A stretch of DNA of 64,000 nucleotides from positions 1,488,001-1,552,000 of the forward strand of contig NZ_CP049255.1 of NCBI RefSeq assembly GCF_011047135.1. The letters are read 5' to 3'. Origin of the DNA: Microbacterium endophyticum (GTDB lineage Bacteria; Actinomycetota; Actinomycetes; Actinomycetales; Microbacteriaceae). Positions 40,201 through 48,710 of this stretch are shown piece by piece. The notes below the pieces were generated by a model. The model had not been told where the DNA came from and did not search any database. It was given only the letters and a program-made list of their open reading frames with translations. The stretch's first letter is position 1. Each line of letters starts with the position of its first letter. A program made the translations under genes and the position numbers.

Positions 40201-41852
40201 ACGGTTTCGAGCCAGACCGCGGTGTCGACGGGGAGCTGCGCGCCATCGAGGGGGCCGCTGGATGTCACAACGACTCCGGCGGGCAACTGTGCCGGCGCGG
40301 CACCGATGTTTACGAGCACCGTGATCGGTCCATTGCGGAACGCGATCACATCGTCGCCGAAACCCTCGAGCCACTCAAGCGTGCCGACACCGAGGCCGCG
40401 TTCGCGTCGTTCCGCGAGGAGCGTGCGGTAGAGCCACAGCGTCGAGTCGGCGTCTGCTTCTTGCACATCGCGCGCAAAGTCAGCCCATTCCTCGGGCTGT
40501 GGCAACCAGCTCGCGCCGGTGTCGTTAAAGCCGTACGCGGCGCCCGTGCGTGACCAGGGAATCGGCACGCGGCATCCGTCACGACCGTACCGCTCACCGT
40601 TCGTGCGGAACCACGTGGGATCTTGCCGAGCGTCGTCAGGAATCTCGATCGCTTCGGGAAGACCCAGCTCCTCACCCTGATAGATGTAGGCGCTACCAGG
40701 GAGAGCAAGCATGAGCGTCGTGGCAGCGCGTGCGCGCCGAAGACCGACGACGGGATCAGGTTTTCCCTTCGACTTCGGCCCGATCCCGTCGCCCTGCGGG
40801 TTGTCAGCGGTGAGGGCGAGACGCGAGGCGTGACGCACGACATCGTGGTTCGAGAGCACCCATGTGGGAGGGGCGCCCACGCCGGGAAATGCCCGGAGCG
40901 AATCGGCGATCACGCGGCGAAGGGCGACAGCATCCCACTCGGTCGTGAGGTACGGAAAATTAAAGGCCTGGTGCATTTCGTCGGACCGCACCCACAGTGC
41001 TGTCCTTTCGGGCGTCGGAAGCCATGCTTCGGCGCAGAGCGCGCGGTCACCGTCGTAGGTTGCGAGAAGTTTGTGCCACTCGCGGTAGATCTCGTGCACC
41101 GCCGGCTGGCCCCAGTAGGGAACGTCGTCGGCGTCGCCGCCCATCGATCCACCTTCGGGGCTGGGCGTGTAATCGGGGAGCCCGTCCTTTTTGACGAGAC
41201 CGTGCGCGACATCCACGCGGAAGCCATCAACGCCACGGTCGAGCCAGAACGTCAAAACTCGTTCGAACGACTCACGGACCTCTGGATTGGTCCAGTCGAA
41301 GTCGGGCTGTGACTGGTCGAACAGATGCAGATACCACTGACCGGGCGCACCGTCGGGTTCCGTGATCCGTGACCATGCCGGCCCGCCAAAAACCGAATCC
41401 CAGTTGTTGGGAGGCAACGAACCGTCGGGGCCTTGGCCGTCGCGGAACATGTAACGGGCGCGCTCCGCGCTGCCGGGGCCAGCTGCAAGCGCTTGCTGAA
41501 ACCAGACGTGCTGATCGGAAGAATGGTTGGGAACCAGGTCGACAATGACGCGGATGCCAAGGGTATGAGCCGTCTTGAGCATCACATCGAAGTCGCCCAG
41601 TGAGCCGAAGATCGGGTCGACATCGCAGTAATCAGCAACGTCGTAGCCGGCGTCTTTCTGCGGCGACGTCATGAAGGGGCTCAGCCAGATGGCGTCTACT
41701 CCGAGAGAGGCGAGATCAGTCAGGTGCGACGTGATGCCGGGGAGGTCCCCCATGCCGTCGCCATTGTTGTCAGCGAACGAGCGCGGGTAGATCTGGTAGA
41801 TGACAGCGGAACGCCACCACTCGGAACCGGCAGTGTCAGTAAGCAGAGTCAT
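40197..41852 (-). CDS. GH13 alpha-glucosidase
   Basis: A 551-residue glycoside hydrolase family 13 enzyme, probably alpha-glucosidase or oligo-1,6-glucosidase. The barrel starts WWRSAVIYQIYPRSFADNNG; conserved regions are DLVPNHSS, DGFRVDVAHGLVKK (nucleophile Asp), ALCAEAW (acid-base Glu) and LSNHDVVRHASR. The C-terminal ~75 residues form the small beta domain. No signal peptide, so it acts on imported oligosaccharides in the cytoplasm. Overlaps the Pr6Pr gene by 4 bases, tail to tail. Confidence 0.93.
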   Translation of the reverse strand: MTLLTDTAGSEWWRSAVIYQIYPRSFADNNGDGMGDLPGITSHLTDLASLGVDAIWLSPFMTSPQKDAGYDVADYCDVDPIFGSLGDFDVMLKTAHTLGIRVIVDLVPNHSSDQHVWFQQALAAGPGSAERARYMFRDGQGPDGSLPPNNWDSVFGGPAWSRITEPDGAPGQWYLHLFDQSQPDFDWTNPEVRESFERVLTFWLDRGVDGFRVDVAHGLVKKDGLPDYTPSPEGGSMGGDADDVPYWGQPAVHEIYREWHKLLATYDGDRALCAEAWLPTPERTALWVRSDEMHQAFNFPYLTTEWDAVALRRVIADSLRAFPGVGAPPTWVLSNHDVVRHASRLALTADNPQGDGIGPKSKGKPDPVVGLRRARAATTLMLALPGSAYIYQGEELGLPEAIEIPDDARQDPTWFRTNGERYGRDGCRVPIPWSRTGAAYGFNDTGASWLPQPEEWADFARDVQEADADSTLWLYRTLLAERRERGLGVGTLEWLEGFGDDVIAFRNGPITVLVNIGAAPAQLPAGVVVTSSGPLDGAQLPVDTAVWLETV

Positions 41853-41914
41853 GGCGCTAAGGCTACGGGAACACGTTTCGCAGGGCGAAAACGCCGCCGG
41901 ATAGTCTTGTCTCC

Positions 41915-42448
41915 ATGCCCCGCAATACTTCTGAGGCTTTGGCGCGCGCCGAATCTCTCATCGTTTCTATCCCCGACTATCCGAAGCCGGGGATCGTCTT
42001 TCGCGACATCGCTCCGTTGCTGGCGGATGCCGATGCTCTTCGCGCGACGGTCGATGGTCTTCTCGAGCCGTTCGAGGGGACTTTCGATGTCGTCGCGGGA
42101 ATCGAAGCACGCGGTTTTCTTCTCGCCGGTGCTGCGGCGATTGCTGCGGGCGTAGGACTCATTCCGATCCGCAAAGCCGGCAAGCTCCCGCGACCGGCGG
42201 CGTCCGTGTCGTACACCCTTGAGTACGCGGACGCGGCAATCGAAATGCACGACGACATCGCACCCGGCACGCGCGTCTTACTGCTCGATGACGTGCTCGC
42301 AACGGGGGGCACGATCGCGGCCGCCCACACGTTGGTGGCCGAAGTCGGTGGGGTCGTCACCGGCACCGCGGTGTTGCTCGAACTCGATGGCCTCGGCGGA
42401 CGATCAGCTGTGGGTGACGACAACCTGCACTCGTTGTTTCACGTGTAA
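41915..42448 (+). CDS. apt: adenine phosphoribosyltransferase
   Basis: A 177-residue purine-salvage enzyme that makes AMP from adenine and PRPP. Conserved segments: IPDYPKPGIVFRDIAPLLAD, GIEARGFLLAGAAAIA, the variable-loop RKAGKLPRP and the PRPP motif VLLLDDVLATGGT. Its place at the edge of the purine-degradation island fits a choice between salvaging and breaking down adenine. Confidence 0.95.
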   Translation: MPRNTSEALARAESLIVSIPDYPKPGIVFRDIAPLLADADALRATVDGLLEPFEGTFDVVAGIEARGFLLAGAAAIAAGVGLIPIRKAGKLPRPAASVSYTLEYADAAIEMHDDIAPGTRVLLLDDVLATGGTIAAAHTLVAEVGGVVTGTAVLLELDGLGGRSAVGDDNLHSLFHV

Positions 42449-42457
42449 CGCGATGCC

Positions 42458-42781
42458 TTAACTGCCGCGATACGTCGAGTACGCGAACGGGCTCAGTAGC
42501 AGCGGCACGTGATAGTGGCGCTCGTCGGTCACAGTGAAGGTGACAGTGGCCGACGGGTAAAACGTCTCGACGCCCTGGCTGGAAAAGTAGGCACCCGTCG
42601 CGAACGTCAGTGCGTAGTCGCCGCGTGCGAGTATTTCTGGCCCGAGTGCGAGTCTTCCGTCGGAGTCGGTATTGCCCTCGGCGACAACGCCTCCCGTGAC
42701 ATCGGCGAGAACAACCCCGACGCCGGTAGCTGGCACGCCGGTGCTCGCATCGAGGATGTGAGTCGTGAGGTGAGTGGTCAT
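42458..42781 (-). CDS. uraH: 5-hydroxyisourate hydrolase
   Basis: A 107-residue transthyretin-like enzyme converting 5-hydroxyisourate to OHCU, the second step after uricase. HILDASTGVPATGV at the N-terminus and the C-terminal HYHVPLLLSPFAYSTYRGS, ending in the diagnostic YRGS tetrapeptide, are intact. Overlaps uraD by 4 bases (uraD first). No uricase gene is in the window. Confidence 0.95.
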   Translation of the reverse strand: MTTHLTTHILDASTGVPATGVGVVLADVTGGVVAEGNTDSDGRLALGPEILARGDYALTFATGAYFSSQGVETFYPSATVTFTVTDERHYHVPLLLSPFAYSTYRGS

Positions 42782-43308
42782 TCCTGCTCCTCAGGGGTCA
42801 CGGCATCCGTGCCGATTGTTGTGCGAAGACGCAGGAGTGCGATTTCCGCGAGCTGTTCGGTCGCTTCGCGTGCTTCGTCGGCCTCATCGTTCTCGAGGCG
42901 GCGGTGCAAGTGCGACAGCATTTCTGCGGGGGTCCGCCCCGCGGCGCGAATGAGAAAGACTCGGCCGAACCGGGCCTCGTAGTCGGCATTGCCGGTGGCG
43001 AGGGCGCTCACGATGTCGTCAGCAGCGGTCGACATCGACGACTGCTCAGCTCGGGAGGCATCGGCCGTCGCGCCGGATCCACGCGGCTTGTCGCCGATGC
43101 GGGGGTGATGGCTGAGAGCCGCGTCGAGATCAGCGCGCGACCAGACCGAGGCCAGGCTCGAAGCGTATGAGGCGAGCGCGTCGGCCGAGCTGTACGGACG
43201 GCCAGCGACAACGGCATCGACCCACCCGGGGATTGCAGCCCACACCGCGACGGTGGCTTGGGCATCGGACTCGGAAAGGGCGTTGAATTCGTCAAGATCC
43301 ACGCGCAC
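42778..43308 (-). CDS. uraD: OHCU decarboxylase
   Basis: A 176-residue 2-oxo-4-hydroxy-4-carboxy-5-ureidoimidazoline decarboxylase, giving S-allantoin. The catalytic-His region LSHHPRIGDKPRG and the C-terminal NADYEARFGRVFLIRAAGRT block match the family. Starts at GTG 43308 without a clear ribosome binding site. Divergent from allB with a 100-base shared regulatory gap. Confidence 0.94.
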   Translation of the reverse strand: MRVDLDEFNALSESDAQATVAVWAAIPGWVDAVVAGRPYSSADALASYASSLASVWSRADLDAALSHHPRIGDKPRGSGATADASRAEQSSMSTAADDIVSALATGNADYEARFGRVFLIRAAGRTPAEMLSHLHRRLENDEADEAREATEQLAEIALLRLRTTIGTDAVTPEEQE

Positions 43309-43335
43309 ACGCTACCCGCTCGAAGTTTCTTTGGA

Positions 43336-43353
43336 GTTACCGGGGGCAGTAAC
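43336..43353. promoter_or_regulatory. weak dyad between uraD and allB
   Basis: GTTAC (43336-43340) and GTAAC (43349-43353) flank a G-rich 8-base centre, with partial extension of the dyad outward. It is the only notable symmetry in the divergent spacer and is a candidate site for a purine-responsive regulator. The match is short. Confidence 0.25.
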
Positions 43354-43408
43354 CGAAATGTTGGTGCGAGTTACATCCACGAAACGCAAAGCGCCTAGCG
43401 TAAGCGCC

Positions 43409-44764
43409 ATGAGCATTGCGTCACCCGCCTCGATTGCCGCGCATCGCGCCTTTATCGCGGGGGAGTTCCGGCCGGCTACCGTCGACATGACCGACGGCCT
43501 CGTGACGACGATCCGAGACTTCGATGACACGGCGGATGTCGTAGTCGGCGACGACGTGGTGCTCCTGCCAGGCCTCGTCGATTCGCACGTGCATCTCGAT
43601 GAGCCTGGCCGCACGGAGTGGGAGGGCTTCGCAACCGGCACCGCCGCGGCTGTTGCTGGTGGCGTTACCACCGTGCTCGACATGCCACTCAACAGCGTTC
43701 CTGTGACCACGACCCCAGAAGCGCTCGCCGCTAAGCGGGCCGCGGCGCAGGGAAAGCTTGCCGTGGACGTCGGTTATTGGGGCGGTGCTGTTCCCGAGAA
43801 CCTCGGGACTCTGGCTCAGCTCGCCGAAGCCGGGGTTGTCGGGTTCAAATGCTTTCTTTCGCCCTCCGGCATTGATGAATTTGGTCACCTGGATACCGCG
43901 CAGCTCGAAACAGCGCTCGCCGAGATCGTGAAATTCGATGGCGTGCTCATCGTGCATGCCGAAGATCCAGCGCACTTGCACGCAGATGGCGCTCTGGGGC
44001 CGCACTACATCGACTTCTTGGCGTCGCGTCCGGGGATTAGCGAGAGATCGGCGATCGGTCAGGTCATCGATGCCGCTCACCGCACGGGCGCTCGCGCCCA
44101 CATCGTGCACGTATCGGATGGTGCGGCGCTCGATGAAGTGCGCGCGGCAAAGGCGCGCGGCGTACGCCTGACTGTCGAGACGTGCCCGCACTACCTCACG
44201 CTGAAAGCCGAGGATGTGCCTGACGGTGCCGGGGCGTTCAAAGCGTGCCCGCCGATTCGTGACGCGAAGAACCAAGATCTGCTGTGGCAGGGCGTTGTCG
44301 ATGGAACGATCGATGCGATCGTCAGCGATCACTCACCGGCAACCCTCGCACTCAAAGAACAGGGTGATGGCGACTTCGGTCTCGCGTGGGGCGGGATCGC
44401 CGGACTTCAGACGGGCCTGTCCGCAGTGTGGACCGCGGCAAAGAGCCGCGGCATCCCGCTCGAGACGATTCTGCCGCTGATGACAACAGGCCCTGCCCGC
44501 ATCGGCGGGCTAGGGTCGCGCGGCCGCATTGCGATCGGCGAGCCAGCGCACCTCACCGTTTTTCACCCGGATGCCTCCTACACGGTGCGTGCGGAAGCCC
44601 TCGAATACCGCAACCCGATGTCACCGTGGGACGGCGCGACGCTTGACGGTGTCGTGGAATCGACGCTCGTTCATGGCCAGATCGCGTACCGTCGGGGTGA
44701 GCAGGTCTCGGTGCGTGCCGGGCGCGAGATTCTCGCGAAAACACTCAGAGAGGTGCCGGAATGA
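43409..44764 (+). CDS. allB: allantoinase
   Basis: A 451-residue cyclic amidohydrolase opening the allantoin ring to allantoate. Metal ligands: HxH in DSHVHLDEPGRTEWEGF, the carboxylated Lys in GFKCFLSPSG, His in VHAEDPAHL and HIVHVSDG, and the catalytic Asp in IVSDHSPATL. The GRTEWEGF stretch separates allantoinase from dihydroorotase. The ATG at 43409 is chosen; upstream in-frame sequence overlaps the uraD 5' end. First gene of a tightly coupled ureide operon. Confidence 0.94.
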   Translation: MSIASPASIAAHRAFIAGEFRPATVDMTDGLVTTIRDFDDTADVVVGDDVVLLPGLVDSHVHLDEPGRTEWEGFATGTAAAVAGGVTTVLDMPLNSVPVTTTPEALAAKRAAAQGKLAVDVGYWGGAVPENLGTLAQLAEAGVVGFKCFLSPSGIDEFGHLDTAQLETALAEIVKFDGVLIVHAEDPAHLHADGALGPHYIDFLASRPGISERSAIGQVIDAAHRTGARAHIVHVSDGAALDEVRAAKARGVRLTVETCPHYLTLKAEDVPDGAGAFKACPPIRDAKNQDLLWQGVVDGTIDAIVSDHSPATLALKEQGDGDFGLAWGGIAGLQTGLSAVWTAAKSRGIPLETILPLMTTGPARIGGLGSRGRIAIGEPAHLTVFHPDASYTVRAEALEYRNPMSPWDGATLDGVVESTLVHGQIAYRRGEQVSVRAGREILAKTLREVPE

Positions 44765-45861
44765 GCGTCGACATTCTGCAGCCGGGAATCGGTGAGATTT
44801 CGGGGGCGCACTATGTGCCAGCAAGCCCCGACAACGTCATGTGGGGGCGTCTTCCCTGCGCTGTGGATACGCCCGTGCTCAGAGTCACCGCCGGTAGCAG
44901 TGTGACCTTTGACACCGTGAGTCACGAGGGAATTCTCGAGGACCAGGGTAAAGACCCGCTGGCGTACTTCACGTCTCACGGCGTCGCTGCAGATCATGTG
45001 CTCGACGATGCGATCGAGATTGCGGCATCCCTCTCGCGAAACCCGGCGATCGATGGTCCGCACGTCGTCACGGGGCCGGTGTACGTCGAGGGAGCAAAAC
45101 CCGGCGACCTTTTGAAGATCACGGTAGAAAAGCTGCTGCCGCGAGTGCCCTACGGCGTGATCTCCAACCGCCACGGCAAAGGCGCGCTTGTTGGTGTGAT
45201 GCCGCGCGGACCCGAAAACGTGAGCGTTTTTACGCCCGTCGAGCAGCGCGATTCGGGACTGGTCGGGGTGCTTCCGGTCACCGAGGGTGGCGAACGTGTC
45301 GTCGAGTTTCCGCTTGCCCCGTTCCTCGGCACGATGGGAGTCGCCGTCGCGGGAGATGAGCACCCGCACTCTGTGCCACCCGGTGCGCACGGCGGCAACA
45401 TCGACATCAATCTGCTGGTCGAAGGAACAGTGCTCTACCTTCCGGTGCAGGTTGCCGGAGCCCTCGCCTACGTGGGAGACCCCCACTTTGCGCAGGGCGA
45501 CGGCGAGGTCGCTCTCACCGCGCTCGAAGCCTCGTTGCGCGCCACGGTGAGGTTCGACGTTGTGCCGCGGGCCGATGCGCTCGCCGCTTTCGGTGAGCTT
45601 GCGGGCCCGCTCGTTCGCACTTCCGAATACCTTGTGCCCACGGGCCTTGACGTAGACCTCGGCGAAGCGATGCGCCGATGTGTGCGTGCCGCGATCGACC
45701 TCATTCAAGCGCGATGGGGGCTCGACGAGCACATCGCCTATGCGTATTTGAGCGCTGCGACCGACTTCGACATTTCACAGGTGGTCGACATCGTGTGCGG
45801 TGTGCACGCGCGAATTCGTGAGGCGGACTTCGCCCGTATTGAGGTTGAGGAGACCGCATGA
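44761..45861 (+). CDS. acetamidase/formamidase family protein
   Basis: A 366-residue FmdA/AmdA-family amidohydrolase that cleaves small amides to ammonia and acid. Seen: a His/Asp-rich centre with HGGNIDINLLVEGTVLYLPV and VGDPHFAQGDGEVALTALE, both hallmark blocks of the family. It lies between allB and the amidase fusion with 4-base overlaps on both sides, so it should serve the same ureide pathway. Candidate substrates in this context are oxamate or another short amide from ureidoglycine or oxalurate; this is inference, since characterised members use formamide and acetamide. Confidence 0.88.
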   Translation: MSVDILQPGIGEISGAHYVPASPDNVMWGRLPCAVDTPVLRVTAGSSVTFDTVSHEGILEDQGKDPLAYFTSHGVAADHVLDDAIEIAASLSRNPAIDGPHVVTGPVYVEGAKPGDLLKITVEKLLPRVPYGVISNRHGKGALVGVMPRGPENVSVFTPVEQRDSGLVGVLPVTEGGERVVEFPLAPFLGTMGVAVAGDEHPHSVPPGAHGGNIDINLLVEGTVLYLPVQVAGALAYVGDPHFAQGDGEVALTALEASLRATVRFDVVPRADALAAFGELAGPLVRTSEYLVPTGLDVDLGEAMRRCVRAAIDLIQARWGLDEHIAYAYLSAATDFDISQVVDIVCGVHARIREADFARIEVEETA

Positions 45862-47489
45862 CGCCCGCAGTTCCGACTCCGGCAGAGGTTCCCACGGGCA
45901 TGCCCGACGATCTCTTCGAGGCCCTCACCGCGTACGAGCGTGCCATCATCGCGAACGACCTCGACGCTCTCGATGCGTTTTTCGCCCCGGGCTCCGAGAC
46001 GATGCGGGGAGACGCGGGCGGCTTGCTTGTCGGTCACGATGTCATCAGCGCTTTTCGCGGCGTGCGCGGTGGTGTCCCGCCCCGAACGATTACTCATGTC
46101 GAGCACCGCGAACTCGCGCCCGATGTGGCACTCGTGGTGTCGGTTTCGCGCTATCACGGCGGTGGAACGGGTCTGCAAACTCAGGTGTGGCAGCGCACTA
46201 ACGACGTGTGGCGTATTTCTGCAGCTCACGTGACTCCCCGCGCTCACGCGCTGGACAAGTCGGTGTGGCGAACCGTCGGCGACCCGTTGTGGCAGGGTGC
46301 CTGGGACGGTCCACTCGAGGGGCTGACGGTCGCGGTAAAGGACCTGTTTGCGATCAAGGGCTACCGAATCGGCGCGGGAAATCCGACGTTCCTCGACTCG
46401 GCGCGGCCCGAATCGACGACGGCAGCCGCAGTCTCCGACCTGCTTCGCGGCGGTGCATCGCTTCGAGGAATCGCGCGAACAGATGAATTCGCGTATTCGA
46501 TCGCCGGCGACAACGCCCACTATGGCACTCCTCCCAACGGTGCCCTTCCCGGTGCTCTTCCCGGTGGATCGTCGAGCGGTCCGGCAACAGCGGTAGCGAC
46601 GGGTCAGGCCGAGATCGCCCTCGCAACCGACACCGCCGGCTCCATTCGTGTTCCTGCTTCATACCAGGGGCTCTGGGGGCTTCGCACAACGCACGGTCTC
46701 GTGCCGCGCCAGGGACTCTTACCGCTTGCGCAATCATTCGACACTGTTGGTTGGCTCACCCGCGACGGTGAGACGCTGCAAAAGGTTGTCGACTGGTGCC
46801 TCAGCTATGACGGCTCTGACTCGACAGAGCGCGTGTTCGGCGAATCCGGCGACGATCTGCCGTGGCGCTTTCTTGTGCCCGACGAAGCATTGGCAGCCGT
46901 CGAAGATGACACGAGGGCGGCGTTCGATGCCTTCCTCGCGGGGCTAGCGGCATCCGATGATGCACCGATGATGCGGCGCGTATCGATCGGCGATCTCGAC
47001 GACTACTACGAACCATTTCGCACCGTGCAAGCGTCGGAAGCATGGCGTAACAACTCCGACTGGTTGCGTGCCCACCCTGGCGCAACCGGTGCTGCAGTGG
47101 CGGAGCGGTTCCGGCTGGCAAGCGAAGTGACGTCGGATGCCGAGGCCCGCGCCCGAACGAAGCTCCAGGCTCTCGGAGAACAAGCCGACGACATGCTGCG
47201 TGGTGCCGTCATGATGATGCCGACAGTGCCGGGACCTGCCCCCATGCGTACATCCGATGGTGCGAAGGTCGATGTCGTGCGTCAGGCAACGCTTCGCATG
47301 ACGACGCCCGCTGCAGTCGGCGGTTTTCCCGCAATTTCGATTCCCCTACTTACAGTGCCGTCGAAGCTCGGACCCGCCCCTGTGGGCATCTGCCTCGTGT
47401 CTCGCTCTGGCACTGATATCGCCCTCGTGCGCCTTGCGCGACGCCTGGCCGGCGCCGCACGTGCATTTCACCGAACGGAGACTCCGTGA
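45858..47489 (+). CDS. AtzH/HpxZ-like domain fused to amidase
   Basis: A 543-residue two-domain protein. Residues ~15-135 are a SnoaL-fold AtzH-like (DUF3225) domain: LFEALTAYERAIIANDLDAL, FRGVRGGVPPRTITHVEHRE and LQTQVWQRTNDVWRISAAHV. Residues ~145-543 are an amidase-signature domain with the Lys-Ser-Ser triad: Lys161 in TVAVKDLFAIKG, the serine loop PGGSSSGPATA (238-240) and Ser262 in TDTAGSIRVPAS. It lacks the C-terminal domain of AtzF. In other bacteria the two units are separate genes (atzH/atzE, hpxZ/hpxY) acting on carboxybiuret or, in the hpx cluster, on oxalurate. Overlaps both neighbours by 4 bases. Confidence 0.88.
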   Translation: MTPAVPTPAEVPTGMPDDLFEALTAYERAIIANDLDALDAFFAPGSETMRGDAGGLLVGHDVISAFRGVRGGVPPRTITHVEHRELAPDVALVVSVSRYHGGGTGLQTQVWQRTNDVWRISAAHVTPRAHALDKSVWRTVGDPLWQGAWDGPLEGLTVAVKDLFAIKGYRIGAGNPTFLDSARPESTTAAAVSDLLRGGASLRGIARTDEFAYSIAGDNAHYGTPPNGALPGALPGGSSSGPATAVATGQAEIALATDTAGSIRVPASYQGLWGLRTTHGLVPRQGLLPLAQSFDTVGWLTRDGETLQKVVDWCLSYDGSDSTERVFGESGDDLPWRFLVPDEALAAVEDDTRAAFDAFLAGLAASDDAPMMRRVSIGDLDDYYEPFRTVQASEAWRNNSDWLRAHPGATGAAVAERFRLASEVTSDAEARARTKLQALGEQADDMLRGAVMMMPTVPGPAPMRTSDGAKVDVVRQATLRMTTPAAVGGFPAISIPLLTVPSKLGPAPVGICLVSRSGTDIALVRLARRLAGAARAFHRTETP

Positions 47490-48709
47490 CTATTCCCGGC
47501 TCGATTGTTCCCCCCGCCCGTCTTCTGATGGGCCCGGGGCCCATTTCGGCTTACCCCAGCGTTTTGACCGCGATGTCGGCACCGCTTGTCGGACAGTACG
47601 ACCCGTTCATGACAGCCACGATGAACGAGACGCAAGAGCTCTACCGCCAGGTGTGGGCCACGACGAACGATGCGACGGTATTGGTTGACGGCACCTCGCG
47701 CGCTGGAATTGAAGCTGCCATTGTGTCGCTCATTCGTCCGGGTGACCGCGTTCTCGTGCCGGTGTTCGGGCGCTTCGGCCATCTTCTGACCGAGATCGCC
47801 GAGCGTGCGGGCGCCGAGGTTCACAAGATCGAGACCGAGTGGGGACAGGTGTTTCCCGCATCCGTCATAGAAGAGGCGATCGTTCGTGTGAAGCCGACGC
47901 TCTTGGCGGTTGTTCAGGGCGATACCTCGACCACGATGCTGCAACCGCTCGAAGACCTCGGTGCGATCTGTGCAAAACACGGCGTGCTCTTCTACACCGA
48001 TGCGACCGCGTCGCTCGGCGGTAATGCGTTCGAAGCGGACGCTTGGGGACTCGATGCCGCAACCTCGGGTCTCCAGAAGTGCCTCGGCGGACCGTCCGGT
48101 TCATCACCGATCACGCTGAGCGAAAAGGCCGTCGCCGTCATTCGTTCGCGCGCGAAAATCGAAGCCGGAATTCGGGAAGACGGCGACCCGGATGCTGCTG
48201 ACTTCGTCAGGTCGAACTACTTCGACCTCGGCATGATTCTCGATTACTGGGGTCCGCGACGCCTCAATCACCACACCGAAGCAACCTCGATGCTCTACGG
48301 GGCTCGGGAGTGCGCCCGCTTGCTTCTTGCTGAAGGCCGCGACGCAGTGATTACCCGGCACGAGATCGCCGGAGCAGCAATGCTCGCGGGCGTCGAGGCG
48401 CTCGGGCTTCAGGTCTTCGGAGATGTTGCTCACAAGATGACCAACGTCGTTGCGGTGGAAATACCCGAGGGTGTTGCCGGAGATGCAGCGCGCGGCGCGA
48501 TGCTCGATGACTTCGGTATTGAAATCGGTACATCGTTCGGCCCGCTCCACGGGCGAGTGTGGCGCATCGGAACAATGGGCTACAACGCTCGCAAAGACAC
48601 CGTGCTCACAACGCTCGCCGCCCTCGAATCGGTGCTCCGTCGCTTTGGCGCCTCGGTTCCCGCGGGTGGTGGAGTAGAAGCAGCTCTCGACGTATACGCC
48701 GGGGTGTGA
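47486..48709 (+). CDS. pucG: ureidoglycine-glyoxylate aminotransferase (PucG-like)
   Basis: A 407-residue fold-type I PLP enzyme of the alanine-glyoxylate aminotransferase family. N-terminal LLMGPGPISAYPSVLTAMS, FGRFGHLLTEIAERAGAEV, VVQGDTSTTMLQPLEDLGA and the PLP lysine segment TSGLQKCLGGPSGSSP are seen. In the allantoin context the best assignment is PucG, which transfers the amino group of ureidoglycine to glyoxylate giving oxalurate and glycine. A serine- or alanine-glyoxylate role cannot be excluded by sequence. Overlaps the amidase-fusion gene; allC follows after one base. Confidence 0.85.
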   Translation: MTIPGSIVPPARLLMGPGPISAYPSVLTAMSAPLVGQYDPFMTATMNETQELYRQVWATTNDATVLVDGTSRAGIEAAIVSLIRPGDRVLVPVFGRFGHLLTEIAERAGAEVHKIETEWGQVFPASVIEEAIVRVKPTLLAVVQGDTSTTMLQPLEDLGAICAKHGVLFYTDATASLGGNAFEADAWGLDAATSGLQKCLGGPSGSSPITLSEKAVAVIRSRAKIEAGIREDGDPDAADFVRSNYFDLGMILDYWGPRRLNHHTEATSMLYGARECARLLLAEGRDAVITRHEIAGAAMLAGVEALGLQVFGDVAHKMTNVVAVEIPEGVAGDAARGAMLDDFGIEIGTSFGPLHGRVWRIGTMGYNARKDTVLTTLAALESVLRRFGASVPAGGGVEAALDVYAGV

Positions 48710-48710
48710 C

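Noticed and set aside
43421..45732. Long minus-strand frames opposite allB and the formamidase-like gene
   Set aside because: The plus-strand genes carry full catalytic motifs and overlap as an operon; the antisense frames show none.
45858..47489. Allophanate hydrolase AtzF
   Set aside because: The C-terminal domain of AtzF is missing and the extra domain is N-terminal and AtzH-like; no urea carboxylase gene is adjacent.
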